Positions 17,744 to 26,824 of a stretch of DNA of 60,444 bases are shown piece by piece (within the stretch, counting starts at the first letter, position 1; each line of letters starts with the position of its first letter). The DNA is from CAZGRP01 sp964527995. Its GTDB lineage: Bacteria; Zhuqueibacterota; Zhuqueibacteria; Oceanimicrobiales; CAZGRP01. A model generated the notes under the pieces. The model worked only from the letters and a program-made list of their open reading frames with translations, was not told where the DNA came from and did not search any database. The position numbers and the translations under genes were made by a program. The DNA is taken from the NCBI GenBank assembly GCA_964527995.1, contig CAZGRP010000025.1, positions 1 to 60,444 on the forward strand. Direction: 5' to 3'.

Positions 17744-17784
17744 GCATTCTCCTTCCGCGTAGCTGGTCTCTGGAATGGATGTCA

Positions 17785-19479
17785 TCAGGACGGCCGGTGC
17801 TGTGGAAAGAGCTGCTGGAGGCGCCGCTTATCTATCTCGATGGACGCCCGCTGGCGCAGCTCCCGTAGCCACTGCTCCCGCCTCTCCTGTCGTTTCTTGT
17901 CGATCAAAATCGTGCGAATCTTCTCCCGGGCTTCTTTGAAGACCTTCGGGCGCGGCGGGCGCCGACCCAGAAACTGGATTACGGAAAATCCTTCGGCCAC
18001 AGATATCGGACCGGCGACCTCACCCTTGCGATGGAGCCGCTGAGCCGCCTGGGCAATCTCCGGGAATCTCGACGCCGGGAAATAACCCAGATCGCCGTGT
18101 CGCTTCCGAGCCCAGGGCCGAACCGTGTGTTCCCTTGCGAGCTGGACGAAATCCTTCCCCGCTTTGGCCTGCCGCGCCACCTCTTCCGCCTCCACCGGGT
18201 CGCGCACCAGGATCTCACGCACACGAAACATCTCCGGCTCGACGAAATCGCTGCGATGTTTCTCGAAGTAGGCCACCATCTCGCTGTCCTGCACGGTCAC
18301 CTTACGGTCGATCTCCAGTTGCTGAATCCTGTCGAGGAGAAGTCGATCCTCGTATTCACGCACAGCGTCGTCGACGTCGATGCGCTGTCTTTGCGCTTCG
18401 GCCACTGCAATCCGGCGGCTGACCAGGGTGCGCGTCCACTCGTCGATGTTGCGCTCATCCCAGCGGTAGTTCGCCCCTTTGCGACCCAGCCGGTCGACGA
18501 TGTCACCGACCGTAACCTTGCCGCTGCGGAACGAGGCCAGGACGATCTCACGGTTCTTGCCGGTGATGTGCTCGAAGGGGTATCTGGGACGCGTTACCAG
18601 GGAGGCAAACCGCTTGTAGTTCCCCCTGTGGAATTCGGCCTCGTAGCGCTTCAGCAGCCGATCGAAGTAGGCCTGGCGGCGAAGGCGGATGGTCTTGCCG
18701 TAGACCGCTTCGAGCTGCCACTTGATGAAGGGCTTTTCCTCTTCGAAGCTGCCCCGGATGCGGTCCTCCAACTTGAGGAGATAGTATCCCGCCTTACCGC
18801 GGATCGGATTGGACAACTCACCTACGTCCAGCACGAACGCCTGCTCCTGAAAATCAGCTGGCAAACTGCCCCAGCGCACATAGCCCAGATCGCCCCCGCG
18901 GGCAGCGGTGTTTCCGTCGTCCGACGCCTCGCGGGCGAGCTGCGCAAAGCTCTCCCCCGCCCTGGCACGCTGCCAAAGCTGTCGAATCCGCTTCGCCGCT
19001 TTCTGCTCTGCATCACGATTCTTCGGTGGCACCCGCAGCAGGATGTAGCGGAGCCGGATCTCCCCGGCATACTTGCGATAAAACTCCTTCAGTTTCCCTT
19101 CCGGAATGACCTTGTCCACCACTTCGCGCTCGACCAGCTTGCTTACCAGCGCCTGCTCCCGGTAGCGTTCCACTTTCCGCTGGATTTCCGGGTCCCCATC
19201 GAGCCGACGCTGGCGCGCCACCTGCACCATGAGGCGCTCGTCGACGAGCTCGTTCAGCAGCCTGATTTTCCCGGCCAGGGAAGTCGTGTCGATACGGGCG
19301 GGACTTTGCAGTTTGCGCAGCAGCGCATTGCGAAACTGGCCGGCGGTGATGGTCTCACCGTTCACGCGCGCGATCACAGCTTCGTCGAAACTCGTCCTGC
19401 TGCAGCCAGAGGCCACTGCCCAGAGAGCGACAATCAACGGATAGACCCACCCCGCACGAACAGACGAAAGGGATCGCAT
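17785..19479 (-). CDS. SurA/PrsA-like peptidyl-prolyl isomerase lipoprotein with two rotamase domains
   Basis: 564-residue predicted lipoprotein of the periplasm or membrane. The lipobox is 'VASGC' (Cys26). A SurA-N-like helical region carries 'VIARVNGETITAGQFRNALL'. The first PpiC-type rotamase domain spans about 148-245 ('LRYILLRVPPKNR' to 'GYYLLKLEDRI') and the second about 415-510 ('VREILVRDPVEAEEVARQ', 'HGDLGYFPASRFP', 'GFSVIQFLGRR'). The C-terminus is a basic helix. The family helps outer membrane and secreted proteins fold. The ATG at 19479 is chosen because the leader begins there, though the ribosome site is weak. It follows the ROK gene by 70 bp and may serve the many exported proteins of this regulon. 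Confidence 0.87.
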   Translation of the reverse strand: MRSLSSVRAGWVYPLIVALWAVASGCSRTSFDEAVIARVNGETITAGQFRNALLRKLQSPARIDTTSLAGKIRLLNELVDERLMVQVARQRRLDGDPEIQRKVERYREQALVSKLVEREVVDKVIPEGKLKEFYRKYAGEIRLRYILLRVPPKNRDAEQKAAKRIRQLWQRARAGESFAQLAREASDDGNTAARGGDLGYVRWGSLPADFQEQAFVLDVGELSNPIRGKAGYYLLKLEDRIRGSFEEEKPFIKWQLEAVYGKTIRLRRQAYFDRLLKRYEAEFHRGNYKRFASLVTRPRYPFEHITGKNREIVLASFRSGKVTVGDIVDRLGRKGANYRWDERNIDEWTRTLVSRRIAVAEAQRQRIDVDDAVREYEDRLLLDRIQQLEIDRKVTVQDSEMVAYFEKHRSDFVEPEMFRVREILVRDPVEAEEVARQAKAGKDFVQLAREHTVRPWARKRHGDLGYFPASRFPEIAQAAQRLHRKGEVAGPISVAEGFSVIQFLGRRPPRPKVFKEAREKIRTILIDKKRQERREQWLRELRQRASIEIDKRRLQQLFPQHRPS

Positions 19480-19549
19480 CGCATCACTCGGATAGGTGGA
19501 TCGGGTTTTCGAATCGATTCGGTCACACATGCGCGGCTCAAATACCTTG

Positions 19550-20785
19550 TCAGGCGATGGTCGGCTGGATTCTCGGTGTCCTCGGAGCGGAGACTGCGAA
19601 CATTTCACGCAAGATCAGGGTTACGGCACCGAGGAGTCCGGCATCCCGGCCCAGCTTCGAGGGCACGATGCGCACGGGCTTCTCAGCGCTCAAGAAGTAG
19701 TATTTCGAAACCTCGTCCCGGAGAGGGCCGAAGTAAGCTTCGCCAGCCTCCACGATGTCGCTGTTGATGATGATGGTTTCCACGTCGAGCACGTTCATGA
19801 GATTGCCGAGGGCCTTGCCGAGCTTTCTGGCGGCACGCTCGATGATCTCCTCGGCCCGGTCGTCCCCGGCGCGCAGGGCTTTGAGCAGACAGCCGACGTC
19901 GAGTTTATCCGGCTGCTGGTCGCATAGTTCCGCCAGCATTGGACTCGGTCGAGAACGGGCATCCTCCAGCATCGCGGCCAGAGAAGCCACCGTCTCCAGA
20001 CAACCCCGCTTTCCGCAGCCGCACGGCTTGCCGTCCTGCTCCACCACCATATGTCCAATCTCGCCGGCAATGCCACGATAGCCGTCGTACAGCTCCCTGT
20101 TCAAGACGATGCCGGCGCCGACGCCTACCTCCACGTCCACGCTGATGAAGTGGGCCATACCGCTCCGCCTGCCATGCCACATCTCGGCGAGGGCGCAGGT
20201 GCGCGCGTCGTCCTGGATGATCACGGGGAGCCCCAGCTCGCGCGAAAGATCGGGCGCCAGCGGCACTTTGTTCCAGCCGGCCAGGTTCGCCGCGATGGCG
20301 ACAACGCCGGTCTCGGTGTGCACGAGCCCCGGCACAGCCACTCCGACACCGAGCACGCGCTCCCGCCTGACCTTGCTCTCAGCAAGCACCTGGCGCACCG
20401 TCGCCGTCATCTGCTTCAGAACGGTTCCATAGCCGCTCAGCGGGTCGATTTCAGTCTGCCGCTCGGCTCGCAGCGTGAATGTCAAATCGGCCACTCCGAC
20501 ACGCATGCGGTCGGGAGTCAGGTCGACACCGACAGCGTAGGCACCGTCGGGATTCAACTCGACCAGCCGCGGCGGCCGGCCACCGGTGGAAACCCCCTCA
20601 CCCAGTTCGCGCAGAAAACCATCCTGCACAAGCCCGTCGACAATCTTCAATACGGCCGGCAGGCTCAGCTTGGTTCTCTTGGCGATGTCTGCTCTGGAGA
20701 TAGGCCCCCTCTCCCTCACCAGGCGCAGGATCAGCGACCGGTTCAGGTTCTTGAGCAGTCGCGGTTTACTTCCCAGTTGATGCAT
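19550..20785 (-). CDS. ROK-family transcriptional regulator (NagC/XylR type)
   Basis: 411 residues. The N-terminal winged helix-turn-helix (about 15-75) includes 'ISRADIAKRTKLSLPAVLKI' and the wing 'GRPPRLVEL'. A sugar-kinase-like ROK domain follows. The zinc site 'CGCGKRGCLE' (about 253-262) is present. The phosphate-binding loop is 'GVDLTPDRMRVG' in place of the kinase 'DIGGT', so this is a sensor and not a sugar kinase. ROK regulators release DNA, or more rarely bind it, when a sugar binds. Its own promoter (20869-20897) overlaps a TAACTTA-type site that recurs at three other loci in the window, so autoregulation and control of those operons are likely. The effector is unknown; a uronate or derivative would fit the regulon. 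Confidence 0.92.
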   Translation of the reverse strand: MHQLGSKPRLLKNLNRSLILRLVRERGPISRADIAKRTKLSLPAVLKIVDGLVQDGFLRELGEGVSTGGRPPRLVELNPDGAYAVGVDLTPDRMRVGVADLTFTLRAERQTEIDPLSGYGTVLKQMTATVRQVLAESKVRRERVLGVGVAVPGLVHTETGVVAIAANLAGWNKVPLAPDLSRELGLPVIIQDDARTCALAEMWHGRRSGMAHFISVDVEVGVGAGIVLNRELYDGYRGIAGEIGHMVVEQDGKPCGCGKRGCLETVASLAAMLEDARSRPSPMLAELCDQQPDKLDVGCLLKALRAGDDRAEEIIERAARKLGKALGNLMNVLDVETIIINSDIVEAGEAYFGPLRDEVSKYYFLSAEKPVRIVPSKLGRDAGLLGAVTLILREMFAVSAPRTPRIQPTIA

Positions 20786-20857
20786 CTCGATGCCCCAGGT
20801 TCGAAGTCAGGCTCCGGCCACGTCCCGAGAACGACTCGGGAGTCCTTGGCCTTGGGA

Positions 20858-20880
20858 CTAACTTAACCAAGTTAACTTAG
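20858..20880. promoter_or_regulatory. Predicted ROK operator B (autoregulatory)
   Basis: C-TAACTTA-N7-TAACTTA-G on the plus strand, with the dyad TAACTT-N4-AAGTTA at 20859-20874. Bases 20855-20880 match 35820-35845 at 23 of 26 positions. It overlaps the -10 of the ROK gene promoter. Confidence 0.7.
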
Positions 20881-20897
20881 GGAACGCAAAAAATCAA
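20869..20897 (-). promoter_or_regulatory. Promoter of the ROK operon
   Basis: On the minus strand: TTGATT (20892-20897), 17-bp spacer, TAACTT (20869-20874). The -10 lies inside operator B. The start codon is 84 bp downstream. Confidence 0.6.
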
Positions 20898-21025
20898 GCA
20901 GTTTTTCCCAGGATGTCGGCCCATCTGGCGGATCGATGGTCGCTGAACCAGGGCGATTCTGCGGCCGGCCGTGTCGATCCATGATGCTCTTCTCGCGTCA
21001 CCCGGGAGAGTGAATGTTGGACTGG

Positions 21026-23545
21026 TTACGGCACCCGCCGCTCCAGCGCCTGCAGCGCCTGGGCGATCTGGCGGTTCTTCGGATGCAGCGCCAGCTCGCG
21101 CCGGAATTCTGCTTTTGCCCTGGCGATGTCGTTCATGGCAAGATATGCAAGTCCAAGGCGACCGTGAACGCCCTCCATGTCGGGCTTGCGCCGGATCGCT
21201 TCCTGAAACTCAGCGGCAGCAAAGCTGTACTCCCGCCGGCGAAAGTAGGCCACGCCCAGGGCATTGTGGGTGCGGGCAGCCATGATCTCACCGGGTCCAC
21301 TCTCGAGGACGGCCTGAAATTCGCGTATGGCAGCTTCACTCCGGCCACGCTCCCCATACATGACCCCGAGGTTGTAGCGGGCACGGAGGTTGTCCGGATC
21401 CAGCGCCAGCGATTTCTGCAGCAGGCTCCTGGCGCGGCTGAAGTCGCCCCTGTTATAGTACACACTGGCGAGATTTGCGTAGGCGTCGGCGAAGTTGGGA
21501 GCGAGTGAAATGGCCTTTTCGAAGGCGGCCATGGCTTTTTCCTCCTCACCTCTCTCGAGATAGGCGTTGCCGAGATTGTTGCAGGCCTTGGCAGAGGTGG
21601 GATCGAGCGAAAGCGCCCGCTGGTGAGCTGACACAGCCGCCGCGTAGTCGCCCCTGGCACTGTACGCTACCCCCAGATTGTCGTAGAAGGCCGCAACATC
21701 CGGGGCCAACTCGATGGCTTTCTTGAAAGCTCTGACGGCTTCGTCGTATGCGCCTTCCTGCCGGTACAGCAGCCCGAGGTTGTTGTAGGCGTTGGCACTC
21801 TCCGGGTTCAGGTACCCAAGGCTCTCCAGTCGCTGGCGAATTCGTGGGTCTGCGGCAGAACGCAGCGGCTGTGGTTGGCCCTTCTCGCGGCCGAGCAGTT
21901 CCGGCTCGTAGCTCGTGATCCGATCCACCGGATGGCTCGCCAGGTAGGCAGGCTCCATAACTTCCGCCAATACCCGCCCGCTAAAGTCGGCCGGTACCGG
22001 TAGATCGAGTAGTGCCAGCACGGTCGGCGCGATGTCGAGGACATGGGCCGACCTCAGCCGCATGCCGTGCCTGATACCGGGCCCCTTGACCACCAGAATG
22101 CCCCGGTCTCGATGCCACTCTGCGGCATGCCCTTCGCCCACCTCGGCGCTCAGAGATGGACCGTGCTCTGGGGTGAAGAAACCATGGTCCGAAACCAGCA
22201 TGATCGTCGTCTGCTGGTCCGCCAGTGACAGAATCTGCCCAAGCACACCGTCGAGAAAAACGTACATCGCCTCGATTTGCCGCCGTGCACGGGCCGGCTC
22301 GATCTCCGCACGCCCCAGGAGCCGATGACCCAGCCGATCGATGCCATCGAAGTAGAGTGCCGCAAAGTCAGGAGGGTCTCTGCGCAGCAGGTGCAGCGCA
22401 ACGCGGCGGCGGAACTGGTTCTCTTTCCAGATGCGCTGGGTAACGCGGTTGACCGGTTTGATGCCGCCGGGGACTCCAGAATCATCCACCAGTGAATCGA
22501 CTTCGGCCTGGAGTAGCGCAGGAAACACCAGTGCGGAGTCCGGTCTGACTCCCTGCGTCATGCTGTCAGGAAAAAGAGAAAAGACACGATCTGTGACCAG
22601 CCAGCCGTTTACCTGTTCCGCTGGCCAGGTGACAAGCCATCCGAGCACACCGGCGCTCTTGCCGTGCAGGCTGACGATGTTCCAGAGGGCCTGCACCCTG
22701 CGCATGTTGCGGGTGGCAGGCGCCATCTCGCCTGTCGTCGAGTCGACGGCGACGAAATCGAGGATGCCGTGCACAAGCGGCTTGCGGCCGGTAGCGATGG
22801 TGGTCCAGATGAGGGGCGACAGAACCGGTCGAATCGTGCGCACGGGCCCACTCGTTCCGTTTCGGATGAGTCGCTGCAGGTTGGGCATCCGCCCTTTTTT
22901 CAGCAGCGGCCGGAGGTAGTTCCAGTCGGCGCCGTCCCAGCCGATGAGCCACACCCGCCGCCTGCTGACGGCTGCCCGGTGGCTTTCCATGGAAATCCGG
23001 GCATCCCGATCCGCGTCGACGCGCACCAGGCGGAGCGAATCCAGCACGATCCCGAATGGGGCCAGAAGGTTCCAGACGGTCTCTGCCGCCTGCTGCTCCA
23101 TCCTCGGTCGGCTGTCGAGAAAATAAAACTTTGTGGCGCTGTTGTCGGCCGCCAACTGTCGCAGCACGTTTTCCACCGCCGGAGCGACCAGTGACGCCTT
23201 GAAGTCCAGACCGTGCTTCCGCACCAGAGGAAGCAGCTCCTCCGGTTTGAGATGCAGGCGAAGAGACACGTCCAGGCGCAACCGCAGCCCTTCCCTGCTG
23301 GTTACTTCGAGCGGCCTGCCGGCACCGAGGTTTTGGGTCCAGCGAAGTGGTACGACTTTCGTCTGGAACAGCAGAGGTAGTTGCCAGAGGCGGGTATCGG
23401 GCAGTCGTGCAACCGAGCCAGTGAGCCGGGTGACCCGGACAGCCACCGTGCCCGGCCGGTGCTCGACCCTACCTGCCAGGTAGAGCCCCAGCAGAGCGGA
23501 GGCAAGAAGTGTCACCCCAACCGTTTTTCGAAGACCTATTCGCAA
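21026..23545 (-). CDS. Membrane SPFH domain - phosphodiesterase - TPR fusion protein
   Basis: 839 residues. A transmembrane helix (about 8-26) is followed by an SPFH/band-7-like domain (about 30-190: 'PLEVTSREGLRLRLDVSLRL', 'APAVENVLRQLAA', 'GIVLDSLRLVRVDADRDAR'). An alkaline-phosphatase-superfamily type I phosphodiesterase domain (about 195-545) shows metal motifs 'IGWDGADW', 'SPLIWTTIATGRKPLVHGI', 'DGIDRLGHR' and 'VSDHGFF'. Six to seven TPRs form the C-terminus (about 585-835). The start is TTG at 23545 with GAGG 6 nt upstream; no in-frame ATG fits better. Metal-dependent hydrolysis of a phosphodiester or phosphonate headgroup is the family chemistry, but the substrate is unknown. It lies 163 bp after a related phosphodiesterase on the same strand. 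Confidence 0.85.
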   Translation of the reverse strand: MRIGLRKTVGVTLLASALLGLYLAGRVEHRPGTVAVRVTRLTGSVARLPDTRLWQLPLLFQTKVVPLRWTQNLGAGRPLEVTSREGLRLRLDVSLRLHLKPEELLPLVRKHGLDFKASLVAPAVENVLRQLAADNSATKFYFLDSRPRMEQQAAETVWNLLAPFGIVLDSLRLVRVDADRDARISMESHRAAVSRRRVWLIGWDGADWNYLRPLLKKGRMPNLQRLIRNGTSGPVRTIRPVLSPLIWTTIATGRKPLVHGILDFVAVDSTTGEMAPATRNMRRVQALWNIVSLHGKSAGVLGWLVTWPAEQVNGWLVTDRVFSLFPDSMTQGVRPDSALVFPALLQAEVDSLVDDSGVPGGIKPVNRVTQRIWKENQFRRRVALHLLRRDPPDFAALYFDGIDRLGHRLLGRAEIEPARARRQIEAMYVFLDGVLGQILSLADQQTTIMLVSDHGFFTPEHGPSLSAEVGEGHAAEWHRDRGILVVKGPGIRHGMRLRSAHVLDIAPTVLALLDLPVPADFSGRVLAEVMEPAYLASHPVDRITSYEPELLGREKGQPQPLRSAADPRIRQRLESLGYLNPESANAYNNLGLLYRQEGAYDEAVRAFKKAIELAPDVAAFYDNLGVAYSARGDYAAAVSAHQRALSLDPTSAKACNNLGNAYLERGEEEKAMAAFEKAISLAPNFADAYANLASVYYNRGDFSRARSLLQKSLALDPDNLRARYNLGVMYGERGRSEAAIREFQAVLESGPGEIMAARTHNALGVAYFRRREYSFAAAEFQEAIRRKPDMEGVHGRLGLAYLAMNDIARAKAEFRRELALHPKNRQIAQALQALERRVP

Positions 23546-23708
23546 CGGCTACCTCGGTCGGTCGTCTTTCAAGAAACTCCTGGTTCCGGAAGCACCGAAG
23601 CGCACCGCTGTCCGCCGAAGAACACGGGCAGGGAGGACAGGACATCACGGCTCATTGGCCTTTGGGTGTTGTTCAGTGCCCCGGTGTAGTTCGGTGACGA
23701 ACCGCGAG

Positions 23709-25631
23709 CTAGGATCCCCCGTCGGGCTGCCTGACTCCCAGTGCTTCCAGCACCATTCCGGCGACGTCCGAAATCGACGCCGGCCCCTCCGGTGGCAACG
23801 GTCTGTTGGAGAACAGGACACCCGGCACAAACTTCGGATCGGTTGAGACGTGGTCGCCGCTCCACCTTCTGAGATTGGCGCTGACAGCGGCCGTTTCCAG
23901 CTCCCCGAAGGTACTCTTCTGCGACACCCGGTATCCAGGCCGAAGGCCAATCACGAGGTCAGGGGCATCGCGAACCCAGGCTCCGGAGTAAACCTCTTCG
24001 CGCAGCGCCACGCTTTCAACGATCCTCTCGCCTGACTCCGGATCCCGCCAGGCAAGCAGGCGGCGACGGATGTCCGCCCGCAGGCTGTCGTAGGCCTCGC
24101 CGGCCGCCACCCGCCCCGACGCCTCGCGACCACGCAGATTGACGTAGATCCCGCTGAAGCCGAGCGCGTAGGCCTGGGTCGACGCTCTGTCCACCGACCC
24201 GCGTCGTCTCTGGCCGCTCGCCCGCCGCAGGAACCCCTGCCCGAGCAGCCAGTTGTTCAGATTGACCTGCTTGCGGTAGGATGCGAAGCCATGATCCGAG
24301 ATTACCACAACCTGAGCATCCTCGCCCACTTCAGCCAGCACTTCCCCCAGCAGTGAATCAGCAAGCTGATAGAACTCCAAAACCGCCGCCGGTGCGGAGC
24401 TGCCGTCCGCCCGAGGGCTCGGCGTCGGACTCCCGGGTGTACTCCAGAACATGTGTTGAACCCGATCCATCGAGTTGAACACAGCGACCACCAGCCTGTA
24501 CCTGGCCACGCGCAGAATGTGCAGGAACATGCGCCGGCGCTCCTCGAACGTCTGCCGCGCATCCTGCAAAAAGGCGTGGTCGTCGAGAAATCCGTCGTTG
24601 AGCGCCCAGGTGTCAGCCCCCCAGCCCAGCGTCTTGTACAGCCCGACCGCCGCAGCCATCTCTTTCGAAAAATCAGCCGGGTAGGAAATTCGGAAAGCGG
24701 GCTCACGAGGGTCGATGTTGATCGGGCTCAGATAGAGTTTCAGGCTCGGGTTGAGCCGACGCAGGTAGAAACGTGCGATTCCCACGGTTCGCAACCAGAG
24801 GCGCCGGCGGAAACGGAGGGTCATCCAGGGACTCCACTCGCGCACGCCAAGCCGGATCCGTTGTCCTTGCAGATCGATCTGCAGGGTATCCCGGCCTCTG
24901 CGAATCAGCCGCAGCGGCACTGTCATCGGCTCTCCGTCCGCACCGACCCAGTCCCGCGGCCCGCGAATCTGTGTCACCGCCACATCCCTGTCGAACCGGA
25001 CCAGCACCAGCGGAGTGGAGGCCTCTGCGCCAGCGAGCAAAGTCGAGTCGCTGACGTAGAAACGGAATGTGCCCGACGTACCCAGAAGATCCGGTGCTTC
25101 CGGTCCGGCGAGAAGGCGGCCGCCGAACCGGGCCGGCGGGAAGGTCTCCGGGCAGAAGAGGATCGCGGCAGACCGGCCGGCGTCTGCGGCCTTCTTCCAG
25201 AACGGCGTACCATGACGCGCATTGACGAACCTTGGACGCCGAATCGGCAGCCAGCCCCAAAGTGACTTACCGGGAAGAAGCATCGTCGGTGCAAAGTAAG
25301 GCTGGTACGTGGTCGGGTCGCGGCCAAGGAAGCCGAAGATCCCGGTCTGGCCAGGATTGAGCCCGGTGACGAAGCTGCTCCAGGCCACCGGCGACTCGGC
25401 AGGACGCGTGGTTGGCAGCCGCCTGTAGCCACCGGCGTCGCGCAGCCGGGTGAAATTGGGCAACAACCCTTGCTCCATCCAGCGCTCCGCCAGGCGAGCG
25501 TCGAGGCCGTCGAACCCGAGCACCACGACCCGGGTCGGTGCAGCCGCGGTTGCAGCCACAGGGCTCAACCGGAGACGGGTGGCCGTCATAAGGGCAATGA
25601 CAATCGTCACCGCCACCCCGAGCCCGAGCAT
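23709..25631 (-). CDS. Alkaline-phosphatase-superfamily membrane phosphodiesterase
   Basis: 640 residues with an N-terminal signal anchor ('LGLGVAVTIVIALMTA'). The core matches type I phosphodiesterase/nucleotide pyrophosphatase enzymes: 'VVVLGFDGLDARL' (first metal Asp), 'SPVAWSSFVTGLNPGQTGIF' (nucleophile region), 'FNSMDRVQHMFW' and 'VVISDHGFASYRKQVNLNNW'. The C-terminus has 'SGDHVSTDPKFVPGVLFSN'. Homologues are widespread in FCB and delta-proteobacterial genomes, with unproved substrates; lipid or glycan headgroup hydrolysis is possible. GAGG directly abuts the ATG at 25631, which is too close, so the true start may lie a few codons away. It is followed by the SPFH-fusion paralogue, probably in one operon. 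Confidence 0.83.
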   Translation of the reverse strand: MLGLGVAVTIVIALMTATRLRLSPVAATAAAPTRVVVLGFDGLDARLAERWMEQGLLPNFTRLRDAGGYRRLPTTRPAESPVAWSSFVTGLNPGQTGIFGFLGRDPTTYQPYFAPTMLLPGKSLWGWLPIRRPRFVNARHGTPFWKKAADAGRSAAILFCPETFPPARFGGRLLAGPEAPDLLGTSGTFRFYVSDSTLLAGAEASTPLVLVRFDRDVAVTQIRGPRDWVGADGEPMTVPLRLIRRGRDTLQIDLQGQRIRLGVREWSPWMTLRFRRRLWLRTVGIARFYLRRLNPSLKLYLSPINIDPREPAFRISYPADFSKEMAAAVGLYKTLGWGADTWALNDGFLDDHAFLQDARQTFEERRRMFLHILRVARYRLVVAVFNSMDRVQHMFWSTPGSPTPSPRADGSSAPAAVLEFYQLADSLLGEVLAEVGEDAQVVVISDHGFASYRKQVNLNNWLLGQGFLRRASGQRRRGSVDRASTQAYALGFSGIYVNLRGREASGRVAAGEAYDSLRADIRRRLLAWRDPESGERIVESVALREEVYSGAWVRDAPDLVIGLRPGYRVSQKSTFGELETAAVSANLRRWSGDHVSTDPKFVPGVLFSNRPLPPEGPASISDVAGMVLEALGVRQPDGGS

Positions 25632-25700
25632 CCTCGCAGCAAGTGAGCAACTCAGCTGTCTTCGTCTCGGCCTCTCCTGGGTCGCCGGAAGGGATTTTGG

Positions 25701-25729
25701 TTGCTTTTCGATTTCTGGTTTCGTATCTA
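25701..25729 (+). promoter_or_regulatory. Possible promoter of the oxidoreductase at 25778
   Basis: TTGCTT (25701-25706), 17-bp spacer, TATCTA (25724-25729). It is followed at 25731 by a palindrome. It has no ROK-type site. Confidence 0.4.
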
Positions 25730-25730
25730 T

Positions 25731-25743
25731 CCTTGATTCAAGG
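25731..25743. promoter_or_regulatory. Short palindrome at the presumed start point, possible operator
   Basis: CCTTGA-T-TCAAGG is a perfect 6+1+6 palindrome directly downstream of the proposed -10, in the divergent region between 25631 (-) and 25778 (+). The role is inferred from position only. Confidence 0.3.
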
Positions 25744-25777
25744 GTGAAAGGCGTCCATACGTGCGACAGGAGGGATC

Positions 25778-26752
25778 ATGGTCAGACTGGCGATCCTTGG
25801 CACCGGTTTTATCAGTGGAACCCATGCAGCCAGCGCCCGCAACCTGCCGGATGTGCGCGTCGAGGCGGTCTATAGCCGAACCGAAGCGAGTGCTGGCCGT
25901 TTCGCCACCGAATATGACATTCCAAAGACGTACACGAACTACAGAGAGTTGCTGGCGGACCCGGAAATCGACGCCGTGGTTATCGGCCTGCCGACGCCGT
26001 GGCACAGGCTGTTTACTGAGGAGGCGGCAGCAGCTGGAAAACATGTCTTGTGCGAGAAGCCAATGGCCCTTTGCGTCGAGGACGCCAAGGCGATGGTGTC
26101 CGCCTGTGACCGCGCTGGCGTCATTTTCATGGTTGCCCACGTGCTTCGTTTCTGGCCCGAGTATGTCGCGGCCAAGAAGCTGCTCGACAGCGGCGAACTC
26201 GGCCGGGTGCGTGCGCTCTCGGCCTACCGGCTCAACCCAGTGCCACAGTGGTCGGCAGGCGGCTGGCTCCTGGTGCCAGAACAGAGCGGTGGCGTGCCCG
26301 TCGACCTGCACATCCACGATCTCGACGTCGCCACCTGGTATCTCGGAGCGCCGACACACCTCACTGCCCGCGGCCTGTGCACGGCAACGGGTCTTGTAAG
26401 CGAAGTTGTCAGCGTGTTGCAATACCCGGACGACCGCATCGCCTACGCCGAGGCCGGCTTCCTGCTGCCGGAAGGCGACTCCCTGAAGATGGGCTTCCGC
26501 ATCGTCTGCGATGGCGGCGTGATCGAATACTCCAACCATTCCAACCCGACTTTGCGCGCTTCCCAGGCGGGCAAGCCGGTTCCCCTTTCTCCCCTTCCAC
26601 AAGAGGATGGCTACACCGCCCAGTTACAATACTTTGCGGACTGCGTGCGGCACGGCCGCCCGCCCGATCGGTGCCCGCCGTCCGCCGCGCTGGCGGCCTT
26701 GCGGCTCGCCCTTGATGCCTGGTCGCAAGTCAAGAAAAGCCAGCCCTGCTGA
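25778..26752 (+). CDS. Gfo/Idh/MocA-family NAD(P)-dependent oxidoreductase
   Basis: 324 residues. The N-terminal Rossmann fold starts 'VRLAILGTGFISGTHAASA', continues with 'DAVVIGLPTPWH' and carries the family 'GKHVLCEKPMAL' motif with its catalytic-region lysine. The C-terminal beta-sheet domain contains 'VPVDLHIHDLDVATWYLGAP', where the His-Asp pair supplies the usual catalytic His. The family oxidises or reduces sugars, inositols and derived lactones at one hydroxyl. AGGAGG lies 5 nt before the ATG. It is transcribed alone, divergent from the phosphodiesterase pair and convergent with the phosphodiesterase at 26825. The substrate is not evident. Confidence 0.92.
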   Translation: MVRLAILGTGFISGTHAASARNLPDVRVEAVYSRTEASAGRFATEYDIPKTYTNYRELLADPEIDAVVIGLPTPWHRLFTEEAAAAGKHVLCEKPMALCVEDAKAMVSACDRAGVIFMVAHVLRFWPEYVAAKKLLDSGELGRVRALSAYRLNPVPQWSAGGWLLVPEQSGGVPVDLHIHDLDVATWYLGAPTHLTARGLCTATGLVSEVVSVLQYPDDRIAYAEAGFLLPEGDSLKMGFRIVCDGGVIEYSNHSNPTLRASQAGKPVPLSPLPQEDGYTAQLQYFADCVRHGRPPDRCPPSAALAALRLALDAWSQVKKSQPC

Positions 26753-26824
26753 ACAGCCGATCCCGCTTCCGGATCGAACGGCGGCCATCTTCCGGCCTCT
26801 GTGCGCCTCCCGGGTGCGGCGTAG

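Noticed and set aside
18031..19767. 578-codon plus-strand open frame opposite the SurA-like gene
   Set aside because: The opposite strand encodes two recognisable rotamase domains; this frame matches nothing and has no start signals.
26758..26776. Hairpin CGATCC-N7-GGATCG between convergent genes as a terminator
   Set aside because: Only six base pairs and no T-run on either side.
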